From the NCBI GenBank assembly GCA_017544525.1, contig JAFYEA010000017.1, positions 62,001 through 126,000 of the forward strand: a stretch of 64,000 nucleotides of DNA, in the 5' to 3' direction. The position numbers were made by a program, and so were the translations under genes. The notes under the pieces were generated by a model. That model was not told where the DNA came from. It made no database searches and worked only from the letters and a program-made list of their open reading frames with translations. Origin of the DNA: Bacilli bacterium. Its GTDB lineage: Bacteria > Bacillota_I > Bacilli_A > RF39 > UBA660. Below, piece by piece: positions 50,424-59,025 of this stretch (position 1 is the stretch's first letter; each line of letters begins with the position of its first letter).

Positions 50424-50780
50424 ATGGGATTATTTGATTTTTTTAAAAAGAAAAAAGAATTACCGGATTTTAGTTATATTGATTCTATGAATAAAGCTAG
50501 AGAAGAATATGAAAAAGGTAATCTAGAAAGAATATATTTAATAGCACCTAAATTTGGCGGGTCTGAAAATGAGGATAATACAGTATATGTACCACTTGGA
50601 ATTAAACAAGTAAAAGAGGGTTATGATAATACTATTGCTCATTTAATAAAAATAGGATATAAAATGTCATATAATTGCAAATTAGAATATAAAAATGGCA
50701 GTGTAATTCCTAGTAAGATATATATGATTACTAAAAAGAATGGAGAAGAAGAAATAACGAATACAATTAATATATGGTAA
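50424..50780 (+). CDS. Hypothetical protein
   Basis: This is a 118-residue protein with a basic N-terminal start (MGLFDFFKKKKELPDF) typical of small Firmicutes proteins, then a mixed alpha/beta domain (IYLIAPKFGGSENEDNTVYV...). No catalytic motif or membrane segment. Two bases separate it from the Pr6Pr-like gene; AGGAGGG is about 17 bases before the ATG, longer than usual. Function unknown. Confidence 0.55.
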   Translation: MGLFDFFKKKKELPDFSYIDSMNKAREEYEKGNLERIYLIAPKFGGSENEDNTVYVPLGIKQVKEGYDNTIAHLIKIGYKMSYNCKLEYKNGSVIPSKIYMITKKNGEEEITNTINIW

Positions 50781-50829
50781 AATAAGCACCATCTAATTTT
50801 TTATTAAATAATTATAGGATGTGAATTAT

Positions 50830-51345
50830 ATGAAAACAATAACTATTCAAGATATTAAGAATAATCTTAGTTTTAATATGGATGCTGCTTTAAATAGACT
50901 AAGGAATACTAAAGGATATAATAAAGGTAACAATACTTTAGAAGACGAAAAAGACTTGGCTAGAGCAATTACGATGAAGGCATATAATTATTATGCTAAG
51001 GAAAGAAAAAATTTTTCGCTTGAATCTGATTTAATAATGGAAAAGGCTATGAATGGGTATGAATTAAGCGATGAAGAAATATTTGAGTTATGTACTCCTA
51101 TTGAAGAATTAGAAAAATATAGAGGTGAAATTAATAAAACAGAAGAATTAAAAAAGCAAAATAATTATTATGAATTAGATGCTATTAAGAAGAGAGTTGA
51201 AAAGGGGGTTATAACTTTAGAAGATTTAAATAGATTAATAGAAATAATGGGTTGTGATAAGGGTACTGCTGATGCTTTGAGACAAGGATTTATAAATAGC
51301 GGAAAAGTTGTTGAAAAGTATGAAGATGATTCTATGGAATTATAA
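50830..51345 (+). CDS. Hypothetical helical protein
   Basis: This is a 171-residue protein, strongly helical and charged. The N-terminus (MKTITIQDIKNNLSFNMDAA) and the C-terminal GVITLEDLNRLIEIMGCDKG could be EF-hand-like or winged-helix fragments, but nothing is diagnostic. ATG 50830 is preceded by AGGATGTGA; GTG 50821 overlaps that site. Its stop overlaps the next terminator. Function unknown. Confidence 0.5.
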   Translation: MKTITIQDIKNNLSFNMDAALNRLRNTKGYNKGNNTLEDEKDLARAITMKAYNYYAKERKNFSLESDLIMEKAMNGYELSDEEIFELCTPIEELEKYRGEINKTEELKKQNNYYELDAIKKRVEKGVITLEDLNRLIEIMGCDKGTADALRQGFINSGKVVEKYEDDSMEL

Positions 51346-51366
51346 AGCACATTAAGTGCTTTTTTT
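51344..51366 (+). terminator. Terminator after the 50830 gene
   Basis: AAAGCAC pairs with GTGCTTT, with loop ATTAA and TTTTT. Confidence 0.8.
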
Positions 51367-51390
51367 CATAAAATAAATTAGGTGATTTAT

Positions 51391-52107
51391 ATGGCATTGA
51401 AAGGTGTTGTTATTGATCCAGGACATGGCGGGGTTGATAATGGGGCTAGTGGGAATGGCATTAAAGAGAAAGATTATACTTTAAAAATTAGTAAATATAT
51501 GTATGATAGATTTAAAGAGTTGGGAGTACCAGTTAGTATTACTAGGAATAGTGACATTACTTTAAGTCCTAAAAATAGAGTTAAAAAAATTAAAAGTTTT
51601 TATGGTAATGGTAAAGATGTAATAGTAATATCTAATCATTTAAATGCAGGAGGAGGAGATGGGGCAGAGGTAATATATGCTCTTAGAAATACCAGTTCTT
51701 TATCTAAAAAGATATTAAATGAGATAGAAAAGACTGGTCAAAATGTTAGGAAGTATTATCAATTAAGATTACCTAGTAATTCTAAAAAGGATTATTATTT
51801 TATACATAGGGATACCCCTAATAATGAATCTATTATTGTTGAATATGGTTTTGTTGATAGTAAGAAAGATGATGTTAAACAGATAAAGAATAATTACAAA
51901 GACATGGCTGAGGCTGTTGTTAAGGCTGTTTGTGATTATAAGGGTATTAAATATAAGAAACCTGGTAGTAATAATTATGTTGTTAAAAAGGGAGATAGTT
52001 TATGGAAAATATCTAAGAAATATGGTGTTTCTATAAACGACTTAATGAAAAAGAACAATTTAAAGAATACTACTATTAAGATAGGGCAAGTGCTAAAAAT
52101 TAGTTAG
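51391..52107 (+). CDS. N-acetylmuramoyl-L-alanine amidase with LysM
   Basis: This is a 238-residue protein. An Amidase_3 zinc domain (about 3-175) has VIDPGHGG with its zinc His, the conserved Glu in GIKEKDY, VISNHLNAGGG with the second His, and catalytic Glu in IIVEYGFVDS. A single LysM (about 194-237, YVVKKGDSLWKISKKYGVSI) targets peptidoglycan. There is no signal peptide, so it is either released by lysis or holin-like export (as in phage endolysins), or used inside a developing cell. No phage genes are nearby. ATG 51391 follows AGGTGATT. Confidence 0.88.
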   Translation: MALKGVVIDPGHGGVDNGASGNGIKEKDYTLKISKYMYDRFKELGVPVSITRNSDITLSPKNRVKKIKSFYGNGKDVIVISNHLNAGGGDGAEVIYALRNTSSLSKKILNEIEKTGQNVRKYYQLRLPSNSKKDYYFIHRDTPNNESIIVEYGFVDSKKDDVKQIKNNYKDMAEAVVKAVCDYKGIKYKKPGSNNYVVKKGDSLWKISKKYGVSINDLMKKNNLKNTTIKIGQVLKIS

Positions 52108-52117
52108 CACTTTTTTA
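52088..52117 (+). terminator. Terminator of the amidase gene
   Basis: AAGTGCTAA pairs with TTAGCACTT. The TAG stop is within the 3' arm, and T follows. Confidence 0.8.
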
Positions 52118-52153
52118 TAATATATGTTATGATTTTATTGGATAGTGAGTATT

Positions 52154-52885
52154 ATGATTAAATATAGAAAAAAGGAAGATAAAAAGAGAATTATTTTATT
52201 AATTGTATTACTTTTTATATGTTTATTTTTTGAATATAAAGATAATATTAAAGAGTATTTTAATAAGGATAAGGAGAAAGTAGAAGAAGTATATGAATTA
52301 TCCAATATTCCTCCTTATAGTGGTGAAGATGTAATTGTTTTAAATAATAATGAACCTGAGTTTGGTGATTTAGCACGTACTACTGAATCTTTTGAGGTAT
52401 ATAGTCCTTTAGATAAATTAGGAAGATGCGGAGAAGCTTATGCTAATATTGGTATTGATTTAATGCCAACTAGTAAGAGAGAAAGTATTGGTTCTATTAA
52501 ACCAAGTGGTTGGAAAATTGCTAAGTATGATATTATTACTGATGGATTATATTTATACAATAGGTGTCATTTAATAGCATATCAATTGACTGCTGAGAAT
52601 GCTAATCCTAAAAATTTGATTACTTGTACTAGACATGCTAATGCTGATTTAATGCAGCAATATGAGATTAAGGTTGGAAATTATATTAGGAAAACATCTA
52701 ATCATGTATTGTATAGATCAACTCCAATATTTGAAGGTGATAATTTAGTAGCTACTGGTATTCAATTAGAGGCGTTAAGTATTGAAGATAATGGTAAAGG
52801 AATAAAATTTAATGTTTTTATATATAATGTACAACCTGGTATTGAAATTGATTATAAAACTGGTGAGAGTAAACTTATTGAATGA
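52154..52885 (+). CDS. Membrane-anchored DNA/RNA non-specific endonuclease
   Basis: This is a 243-residue protein. An N-terminal TM anchor (about 12-27, IILLIVLLFICLFFEY) is followed by an EndA/NucA-like beta-beta-alpha-metal nuclease domain. The catalytic region reads LYNRCHLIAYQL (His general base), with ENANPKNLITCTRHANADLM supplying the metal-binding Asn region; PIFEGDNLVATGIQLEA and FNVFIYNVQPG are also typical of the family. S. pneumoniae EndA has D-R-G-H; here it is N-R-C-H, as in several gut Firmicutes relatives. It degrades extracellular DNA/RNA for nutrients or uptake. ATG 52154 is preferred over GTG 52145. Confidence 0.85.
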   Translation: MIKYRKKEDKKRIILLIVLLFICLFFEYKDNIKEYFNKDKEKVEEVYELSNIPPYSGEDVIVLNNNEPEFGDLARTTESFEVYSPLDKLGRCGEAYANIGIDLMPTSKRESIGSIKPSGWKIAKYDIITDGLYLYNRCHLIAYQLTAENANPKNLITCTRHANADLMQQYEIKVGNYIRKTSNHVLYRSTPIFEGDNLVATGIQLEALSIEDNGKGIKFNVFIYNVQPGIEIDYKTGESKLIE

Positions 52886-52896
52886 GTTTACTTTTG
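52868..52896 (+). terminator. Terminator of the nuclease gene
   Basis: AGTAAACTTAT pairs with ATGAGTTTACT (one G-U), 3-base loop, then TTTTG. The TGA stop is in the 3' arm. Confidence 0.8.
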
Positions 52897-52943
52897 TTTG
52901 AAAAAAAATATTATTATAGTATAATTAACTTATGGTGATTTGA

Positions 52944-54926
52944 ATGGCAGTTAAGAAAAATACTAAGAAAAAATCAACTAAAAAAGATAATTTGAAATTA
53001 AAAGGAATAAAAGGGATATTAGTTAATATTAAAAAGTTTGCTGTTAAGGCTAAGGATAAATTTTTAGAAGTTTATAAACCTTATATGTTATGGATGTGTT
53101 TTCCCTTTATTCTAATGGATGTTTTTACATTTATATTTGGTTTAAATATTAGTTATACAAATTATCATTTTATGTCTCCTATACTATTTAATATAGCATG
53201 GATATTTTTGTTTGTTGGTTTGACTTTATCTTTTAAAAAGATTATTAATAAGATTATTTATTTATTTTTTAATATATTGTTTTTAGTATTATTTTTAGTT
53301 AATAATGTATATTTTTCTATGACTAAAAACTTTTTTGATTTTAGTTTAGTAGAATCTGCTAGTGAAGGGACACCATATATTATTGATGCTTTAAAGGCTT
53401 GTAATGTATTTGTATATATTACTTTTATAGTTATTATCATATTCATAGTAATGGGATATAGAAGAATACCTGTGATTAAGAAAAATAATTATAAATTAGC
53501 TGGTATTGTTGTTTTGATATTTTTAGTAGCTCATTTATTAATTCCATTTACTTTAGGTAAACCAAATAAAGATTTAACTTGGTCTAGTTGGAGAAATGCA
53601 AGGAATATATATAATTCATTTAATGAAAGTAATAAGAGTATGAAAGTTAGTGGTTTTTTTGAATATTCTGTTAGGAATTTCTATATTACTTTCCTAAAGA
53701 GTGATGTTGAAATAAGTAAAGAAGATATTGAATTTCTAGATTCTGCCTTTTCTAGTGGAAGTAAGCATAAGAATAGATATACTGGTAAATTAAAGGGCAA
53801 GAATTTAATATTAATACAACTTGAGGGAACTGATAGTTGGTTATTAAATAAAAATGATACTCCGACTATGTATAAAATGATGAATGAAGGTATTAATTTT
53901 ACTAAGCATTATTCTTATTATAATGGTGGTGGTAGTACATTTAATTCTGAATTTGCTGTTAATACTGGATTTATCACTCCTCTTTCTTATACTAGAAATG
54001 CTTATTCATTTAATAAAAATGATTTTCCTTATTCTATGGCTAGATTATTTAAAGATAAGGAATATCAAGTTAATGCATTCCATATGAATTATGGAGAATA
54101 TTATTCAAGAAATGTTAATTATGTTAATTGGGGTTATGATAAATATTATGGTTTATTAGATGTTAAAGAATTTTCTGATGATTCATATAGACTGGATAGA
54201 AATCTTGTATTAGATGAAACGTTAAATGAAAAAATGTTCCCTACTGAAGGTAATTTTGTAGATTATATAATTGCATATTCTGGACATGTTCCATTTGATA
54301 ATACTAGAGATGTATGTAAGTTATTATATGATGAAGATACTCAAAAGAGAAAAGATGCTGGTGAAGAAGTAGAATTTGTACAAATGAGTGAAGAAGAGTG
54401 CGTTAGGAGACAATCTAGTGAAACTGATTATATGGTTGAATTAATTATTAAAAATCTTAAGGAAAAAGGTTTATATGATAATACTGTAATAGTTATATTT
54501 ACTGATCATTATTTATATACTTTAACTGATAAAACTATTCTTGATAGATATAAAAACACTTCTAATAATTTAATTAATAATACACCTTGGTTTATATGGT
54601 ATAAAGGTGTAAAAAAGGAAAGCGTTAAAAAAGTTACTTCTCAGCTTAATATTTTACCTACATTATTAAATCTTTATGGAATTAATTATAATGTTAATAA
54701 TTATATTGGTGAAGATGCATTGCATGGTAATTATCAGGGTATAGCGTTCTTTAGTGATTATTCATGGTATGATGGTAATGTTTATGTTGAGGGTGGAGAA
54801 GTCACTAATGGCAAAAAGATATCTTCAGATAAGTTATTAGAAAAGAATGAATATATTAATTATTTGATTAAGAAGAATGATTTGGCGCTTAAGTATAATT
54901 ATTTTAAGAAAAATAGTTCAGAGTAA
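52944..54926 (+). CDS. ltaS: Lipoteichoic acid synthase (LtaS-family sulfatase)
   Basis: This is a 660-residue polyglycerolphosphate synthase. A Lys-rich N-terminus leads to five hydrophobic segments (about 48-68, 75-98, 103-124, 150-170, 185-205), then a large extracellular sulfatase-fold domain. Metal and catalytic candidates are E294 (LIQLEGTDSW), T332 in GGGSTFNSEF, and D521-H522 in IFTDHY; these align with E255, T300 and D475-H476 of S. aureus LtaS. It transfers glycerol phosphate from phosphatidylglycerol to build lipoteichoic acid. GGTGATT precedes ATG. The csbB-gtrA-yfhO decoration genes are just downstream on the other strand. Stop lies in its terminator loop. Confidence 0.82.
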   Translation: MAVKKNTKKKSTKKDNLKLKGIKGILVNIKKFAVKAKDKFLEVYKPYMLWMCFPFILMDVFTFIFGLNISYTNYHFMSPILFNIAWIFLFVGLTLSFKKIINKIIYLFFNILFLVLFLVNNVYFSMTKNFFDFSLVESASEGTPYIIDALKACNVFVYITFIVIIIFIVMGYRRIPVIKKNNYKLAGIVVLIFLVAHLLIPFTLGKPNKDLTWSSWRNARNIYNSFNESNKSMKVSGFFEYSVRNFYITFLKSDVEISKEDIEFLDSAFSSGSKHKNRYTGKLKGKNLILIQLEGTDSWLLNKNDTPTMYKMMNEGINFTKHYSYYNGGGSTFNSEFAVNTGFITPLSYTRNAYSFNKNDFPYSMARLFKDKEYQVNAFHMNYGEYYSRNVNYVNWGYDKYYGLLDVKEFSDDSYRLDRNLVLDETLNEKMFPTEGNFVDYIIAYSGHVPFDNTRDVCKLLYDEDTQKRKDAGEEVEFVQMSEEECVRRQSSETDYMVELIIKNLKEKGLYDNTVIVIFTDHYLYTLTDKTILDRYKNTSNNLINNTPWFIWYKGVKKESVKKVTSQLNILPTLLNLYGINYNVNNYIGEDALHGNYQGIAFFSDYSWYDGNVYVEGGEVTNGKKISSDKLLEKNEYINYLIKKNDLALKYNYFKKNSSE

Positions 54927-54945
54927 AATCTGAACTTTTATTTTT
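54915..54945 (+). terminator. Terminator of ltaS
   Basis: AGTTCAGA pairs with TCTGAACT. The loop GTAAAA contains the TAA stop, and TTTTATTTTT follows. Confidence 0.8.
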
Positions 54946-54958
54946 AATAAATATATTA

Positions 54959-54974
54959 TATAATTAATAGTATG
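54959..54974 (+). promoter_or_regulatory. -10 box giving a probable leaderless mRNA
   Basis: TATAAT (54959-54964) ends 7 bases before ATG 54972. No Shine-Dalgarno lies between. Confidence 0.45.
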
Positions 54975-56081
54975 AAAGATAAGGAAAAAAGAACTAAGAA
55001 TTTAATTATGTGTTTTGGCCTATTATTAATTTTATTTATAATAGGTGTTTTATGTTTTTCTTTTAAAGATGATGGTGAAATTAAATATAATAACCCTAGA
55101 AATATGGCTATTGATTATGTTGAGTCGATGATAAAAGGAGATTATGCAAGAGCTTTTAAATATATTTATTTACCTCAAGATGCTTTTGTAAATAAGAGTG
55201 ATTTTGAAGAGTATGTTAATAATCATGTATCATATAAGGATATTAAGGGTAAAAAGATTAGTGAAGTTATAGATAATGAAGATGGCACTTATAAAATATC
55301 TGTTATTGATGATAAAGGTAATATTAATAGATTTGAATTGTCTATATTAGATAGAACTGTTAATGATTATAGAATAGATGAAAGTGATATTTTTATTAGT
55401 GATTATGTTATGAATATACCTAGCAATACTGATTTATATATTGATGGTGTATTAGTTGATAAGAGTATGATTACTAGAAAAAGTAATAGTGAAGATATGT
55501 ATGCTTTAAGTGCGATAGCTTCAACTAATAAAAAAATTAAGTTATATAATAAACTAAGTGAAAAAGAGATTGAATGGACACCTAGTAGTGAGAATGATGG
55601 GACACATTTTAAGTTAGAACTTAATAATGATGAATTAAAAAATAAAGCATATGCTTTTATTAAGAATACTTGGAATGCTATGTATAGTGAATATAATAAA
55701 GGTAGTAAAATGAGTGAGGTTAAAAAGTATTTTGATGAAGATGTTATGGATTCTGAAATAAAATTATATTATAAAACTGGTTTTGATAAGATGAAAAAGG
55801 GTAGGACTAATATTGGTGAATATAATAATTATAAGTTTACTAAAATAATTGATAATAAAAATGATCCTAATATGGTTCTTAGTGATGAACTAATTAAATT
55901 AAATTTTGGTTATACTCTTACATGGAGATGGAAGTATAGGGGAGCTAATAGTGCAGTTAGAATGTCTATGAATAGGTATTCAAGTGTAACTTTAAAAGTT
56001 AAGGATGAATCATTTGTAATACATGATATTGAAGATAGTGGATTATTTAATTATGCTAGTCAATATACAAGGGATTTTTAA
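54972..56081 (+). CDS. Membrane-anchored protein with NTF2-like (TcaA/MecA_N-like) domain
   Basis: This is a 369-residue protein with an N-terminal TM anchor (about 10-30) and a long extracellular part. Residues ~45-110 (MAIDYVESMIKGDYARAFKYI...) look like the NTF2-like MecA_N/TcaA domain; later parts (about 145-215 with SNTDLYIDGVLVDKSM, as in TcaA) and a second NTF2-like domain (about 222-369) follow. TcaA-type proteins influence wall metabolism and glycopeptide response in staphylococci. No zinc ribbon is present. It sits between ltaS and the teichoic-acid glycosylation genes, fitting an envelope role. The start seems leaderless. Confidence 0.65.
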   Translation: MKDKEKRTKNLIMCFGLLLILFIIGVLCFSFKDDGEIKYNNPRNMAIDYVESMIKGDYARAFKYIYLPQDAFVNKSDFEEYVNNHVSYKDIKGKKISEVIDNEDGTYKISVIDDKGNINRFELSILDRTVNDYRIDESDIFISDYVMNIPSNTDLYIDGVLVDKSMITRKSNSEDMYALSAIASTNKKIKLYNKLSEKEIEWTPSSENDGTHFKLELNNDELKNKAYAFIKNTWNAMYSEYNKGSKMSEVKKYFDEDVMDSEIKLYYKTGFDKMKKGRTNIGEYNNYKFTKIIDNKNDPNMVLSDELIKLNFGYTLTWRWKYRGANSAVRMSMNRYSSVTLKVKDESFVIHDIEDSGLFNYASQYTRDF

Positions 56082-56084
56082 AAT

Positions 56085-56112
56085 AAAAAAGAAACTTATT
56101 TAAGTTTCTTTT
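56085..56112. terminator. Bidirectional terminator
   Basis: AAAAGAAACTTA pairs with TAAGTTTCTTTT, between the convergent TcaA-like and yfhO genes. It includes the yfhO stop. Confidence 0.9.
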
Positions 56113-58591
56113 GTTTTATATCAAATACTATTAATACTACTAATATTAGGAAACTAATTAATGATACTAGTTTTCCTTCTTTTAATAATGGAGAATTATA
56201 CTTGAATTCTATATTATATGTTCCTTTATTTAGTTTAAATCCTATAAATGCTGTATTTACTTTTTCATATTCTATTTCTTTGTTATTTACTTTAATAGTA
56301 AATCCTTTATCGTATGGGATTGATGTTACAAAGTATCCATCGTTTTCTACTTCTATATTTCCTTTAATATAATCGTCTTTTATTTCTTCAATATTAAATG
56401 GTTTATAGTTTTTATTAGCATCTTTTATATCATTGTAGTCTAATATATATGTTTCTATATTTGATATTGTATAAGTTCCTTTATGTATTTCAACTTTTAA
56501 TTCATCTAATGTTTCATTACTAAGTAGGTAATGAAAAACTTCATTTTTATTATGATATATCCATGAATGGCATGTTATTAAGTTTTGAATATCATTTATA
56601 GTAATATATGTATTACCTACATCACAACCATTTCTATTTGGATTATTAAAGTTAATGAATAATAGTTTATTATGTAATGGTTCTTTTAGTTTAATAGTAA
56701 ATGAATCGTTTTCTTTAGCTATCAGTGTTATAACACCTTGTTCATCTTTTTCAATTGTTATATTATCTTTATTTAGGTTTTGAATATCATATTCTAATTC
56801 TACTTTTTTAATATCATTATGATAAACATGTGTATCATTATCTTTTACAACTGTATTAAACATTAATTGTTCTATATTATATGGATATGATAATGTTTTA
56901 AATAAGTCTTCTGATATATAATTATTGCTGTGATACATTATTGGGAATGCATTTTCATTAATATAAACATCATCATATAGTTTAGTATATCCCATGCCGA
57001 TTGGTTTTTTAGAATATACATATTTTACTCCCATAAATGTGTTGAATAATGTGTTTTTTGATGATGATATAAAGAAGTAATTATAATCAGAATTATTAAC
57101 CTTAAATACTTTTCTTACAAAGTCTAAATAATTACTATTATATGTTGAAGAGTAAAATGTTGTAGAGTATTGTTTTGTGTTATATACTTTATTAACTGTT
57201 TTTACATAGTGTCTTAAATTATTAATTCTATAAAAACTATCATCATTATTTATTATATTATCTATTGTTTCTTTTTGAGTATTACTAAAATATTTATTAT
57301 ATTGTTTTGGTGTTACTAGTTCTTCTCTAAGGTTTTGTCCTATACAGAATCCTAATGCTACTAGTATTATTACTGCTGAGAATACTTTTTTATTTTTGTA
57401 TTTATTGTAATATAGTAATAATGGTATAAATAAAACTAAGTATAGATATTTAGGATGGAATTTATTTAATACTAATAGTGGAATTGTAAGTATTGATAGT
57501 AATATACAAAGATCTTTTATTTTTATTTTGTCATTGAATAAGTCTGTTAAGAAGATTGCTATTATCATCCCCATTAATGGTAAGTATGGTATAAAACATT
57601 TTTCTCTTAAATATAAACCACCATTTAATAAGTATCTAAATAATGGTATAAATAATACTATTGATACTAAGAAGAATAATGTTATGTTTTCTTTCTTTTT
57701 AGTAAAGAATATATGTACTAATGCAACAAAGGCTATCAATTGATACCCAATAGCGTAAGTACCACTTATTATTCTATGTACTTTATAATATGGTATAAAT
57801 AGTTTTATTAGTTTTGTTTTTGATTCAACATCAACTCTTCCAATTAGTATTGTATATATAGTAGGGAATAATAGAACTGATGATAATAGAACTGCTAGTA
57901 AACCTAATAGTATTATTTTTATTAATTGTTTTATAAAATCTTTTGTATTGAATTTTTTATTTATTTTTAAGTATTTATAAATGAAGTAAGTACCTATTGC
58001 TAGTATTCCACCTACGCTATAGTAGTAACTTGTCATAATCATTAAGAATACGCTTATTACAAATGGTGTTTTTGTATTCTTTTCTAATAATTTATCTACG
58101 CTCATTAATGCTAACATTAGAAATGGCATATAATTAACAAACATTACATGTCTATGTAGTTGAAATATTAATGCATCTGATAGTGCAAATAGAAGTGTTG
58201 TTATAAATACTATATTTGTTTCATATTTGTTATTTTTTAACCATTTATAGAATAAATATATTGATGCAAAGACAGCTAATATATTTACTATTGTCATATA
58301 TGTTACCATGCTTACATGTGGCATTAAATATGATGGTAGTATTAATGGACTTAATAGTCCATAATAGGATATGTTAAACATATTTTGTCCTGCTCCATAG
58401 TTTAATGAGAAGTTTGGTATTAGTTTACCTGTTTCATAAAACATATTTCTTAAGTATTCTGGAAATACAGTGTGTTGGTTTAACCAATCTGTATCTGAAC
58501 CGAATAAATATTTAAATCTAGTTGCTAATAATATAATAAAAATACACAAACCAAAAATAATAATTAAATTAATATAATCTTTCTTTTTCAT
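56096..58591 (-). CDS. yfhO: YfhO-family membrane glycosyltransferase
   Basis: This is an 831-residue protein with about 12-14 TM helices in the first ~430 residues, a large extracellular region and a final TM (about 808-826). SDTDWLNQHTVFPEYLRN, SLNYGAGQNMFNISYYGLLSP and MTSYYYSVGGI are typical of YfhO, a GT-C-like enzyme that moves sugars from undecaprenyl-phosphate onto lipoteichoic acid in Bacillus. It is the last gene of a csbB-gtrA-yfhO operon, 8 bases after gtrA with GAGGT before ATG. This supports LTA glycosylation. Confidence 0.85.
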   Translation of the reverse strand: MKKKDYINLIIIFGLCIFIILLATRFKYLFGSDTDWLNQHTVFPEYLRNMFYETGKLIPNFSLNYGAGQNMFNISYYGLLSPLILPSYLMPHVSMVTYMTIVNILAVFASIYLFYKWLKNNKYETNIVFITTLLFALSDALIFQLHRHVMFVNYMPFLMLALMSVDKLLEKNTKTPFVISVFLMIMTSYYYSVGGILAIGTYFIYKYLKINKKFNTKDFIKQLIKIILLGLLAVLLSSVLLFPTIYTILIGRVDVESKTKLIKLFIPYYKVHRIISGTYAIGYQLIAFVALVHIFFTKKKENITLFFLVSIVLFIPLFRYLLNGGLYLREKCFIPYLPLMGMIIAIFLTDLFNDKIKIKDLCILLSILTIPLLVLNKFHPKYLYLVLFIPLLLYYNKYKNKKVFSAVIILVALGFCIGQNLREELVTPKQYNKYFSNTQKETIDNIINNDDSFYRINNLRHYVKTVNKVYNTKQYSTTFYSSTYNSNYLDFVRKVFKVNNSDYNYFFISSSKNTLFNTFMGVKYVYSKKPIGMGYTKLYDDVYINENAFPIMYHSNNYISEDLFKTLSYPYNIEQLMFNTVVKDNDTHVYHNDIKKVELEYDIQNLNKDNITIEKDEQGVITLIAKENDSFTIKLKEPLHNKLLFINFNNPNRNGCDVGNTYITINDIQNLITCHSWIYHNKNEVFHYLLSNETLDELKVEIHKGTYTISNIETYILDYNDIKDANKNYKPFNIEEIKDDYIKGNIEVENDGYFVTSIPYDKGFTIKVNNKEIEYEKVNTAFIGFKLNKGTYNIEFKYNSPLLKEGKLVSLISFLILVVLIVFDIKQKKLK

Positions 58592-58599
58592 ACATACCT

Positions 58600-59025
58600 C
58601 TATTTTTCTTTTTTAAATACTAAAAATTTACTAAATATATAATTTAATACAATTACTATTACTTGTACTATTAATTTCATTATTTTATCATTGAAATGTA
58701 ATTTAGTAACAAAAATAAACATTAATAGCATATCTATTAATAATGTTGATACTCTTGAAGCACAAAAACTTGTTGCTTCTTTTATATTTGCTTTATTTTT
58801 TTGCTTAAATACATATTTTCTATTTGTAAAGTATGCAAATGCTACTGATGCTATCCATGAAATAATATTTGTTATTTGTAATTGTAGTGCGTTATTAGGA
58901 TCAAATACTGTAAGTGTTAATCCATAATAAACAGCTAGACTTACTGCTGTAGTAAGTCCACCTATTATTAAATAATTTATTATTTCTTCATATTTATGAT
59001 ATAGTTCTTTAACTCTATTAATCAT
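58600..59025 (-). CDS. GtrA-family flippase
   Basis: This is a 141-residue protein with four hydrophobic segments (about 15-35, 44-67, 88-112, 117-135). YLIIGGLTTAVSLAVYYGLT, SWIASVAFAYFTNRKYVF and FLVFKKEK are the GtrA signatures. GtrA proteins translocate undecaprenyl-phosphate sugars across the membrane. It overlaps the upstream glycosyltransferase by 8 bases and is followed by yfhO, the textbook order for teichoic acid glycosylation (GT2, flippase, GT-C). Confidence 0.92.
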   Translation of the reverse strand: MINRVKELYHKYEEIINYLIIGGLTTAVSLAVYYGLTLTVFDPNNALQLQITNIISWIASVAFAYFTNRKYVFKQKNKANIKEATSFCASRVSTLLIDMLLMFIFVTKLHFNDKIMKLIVQVIVIVLNYIFSKFLVFKKEK

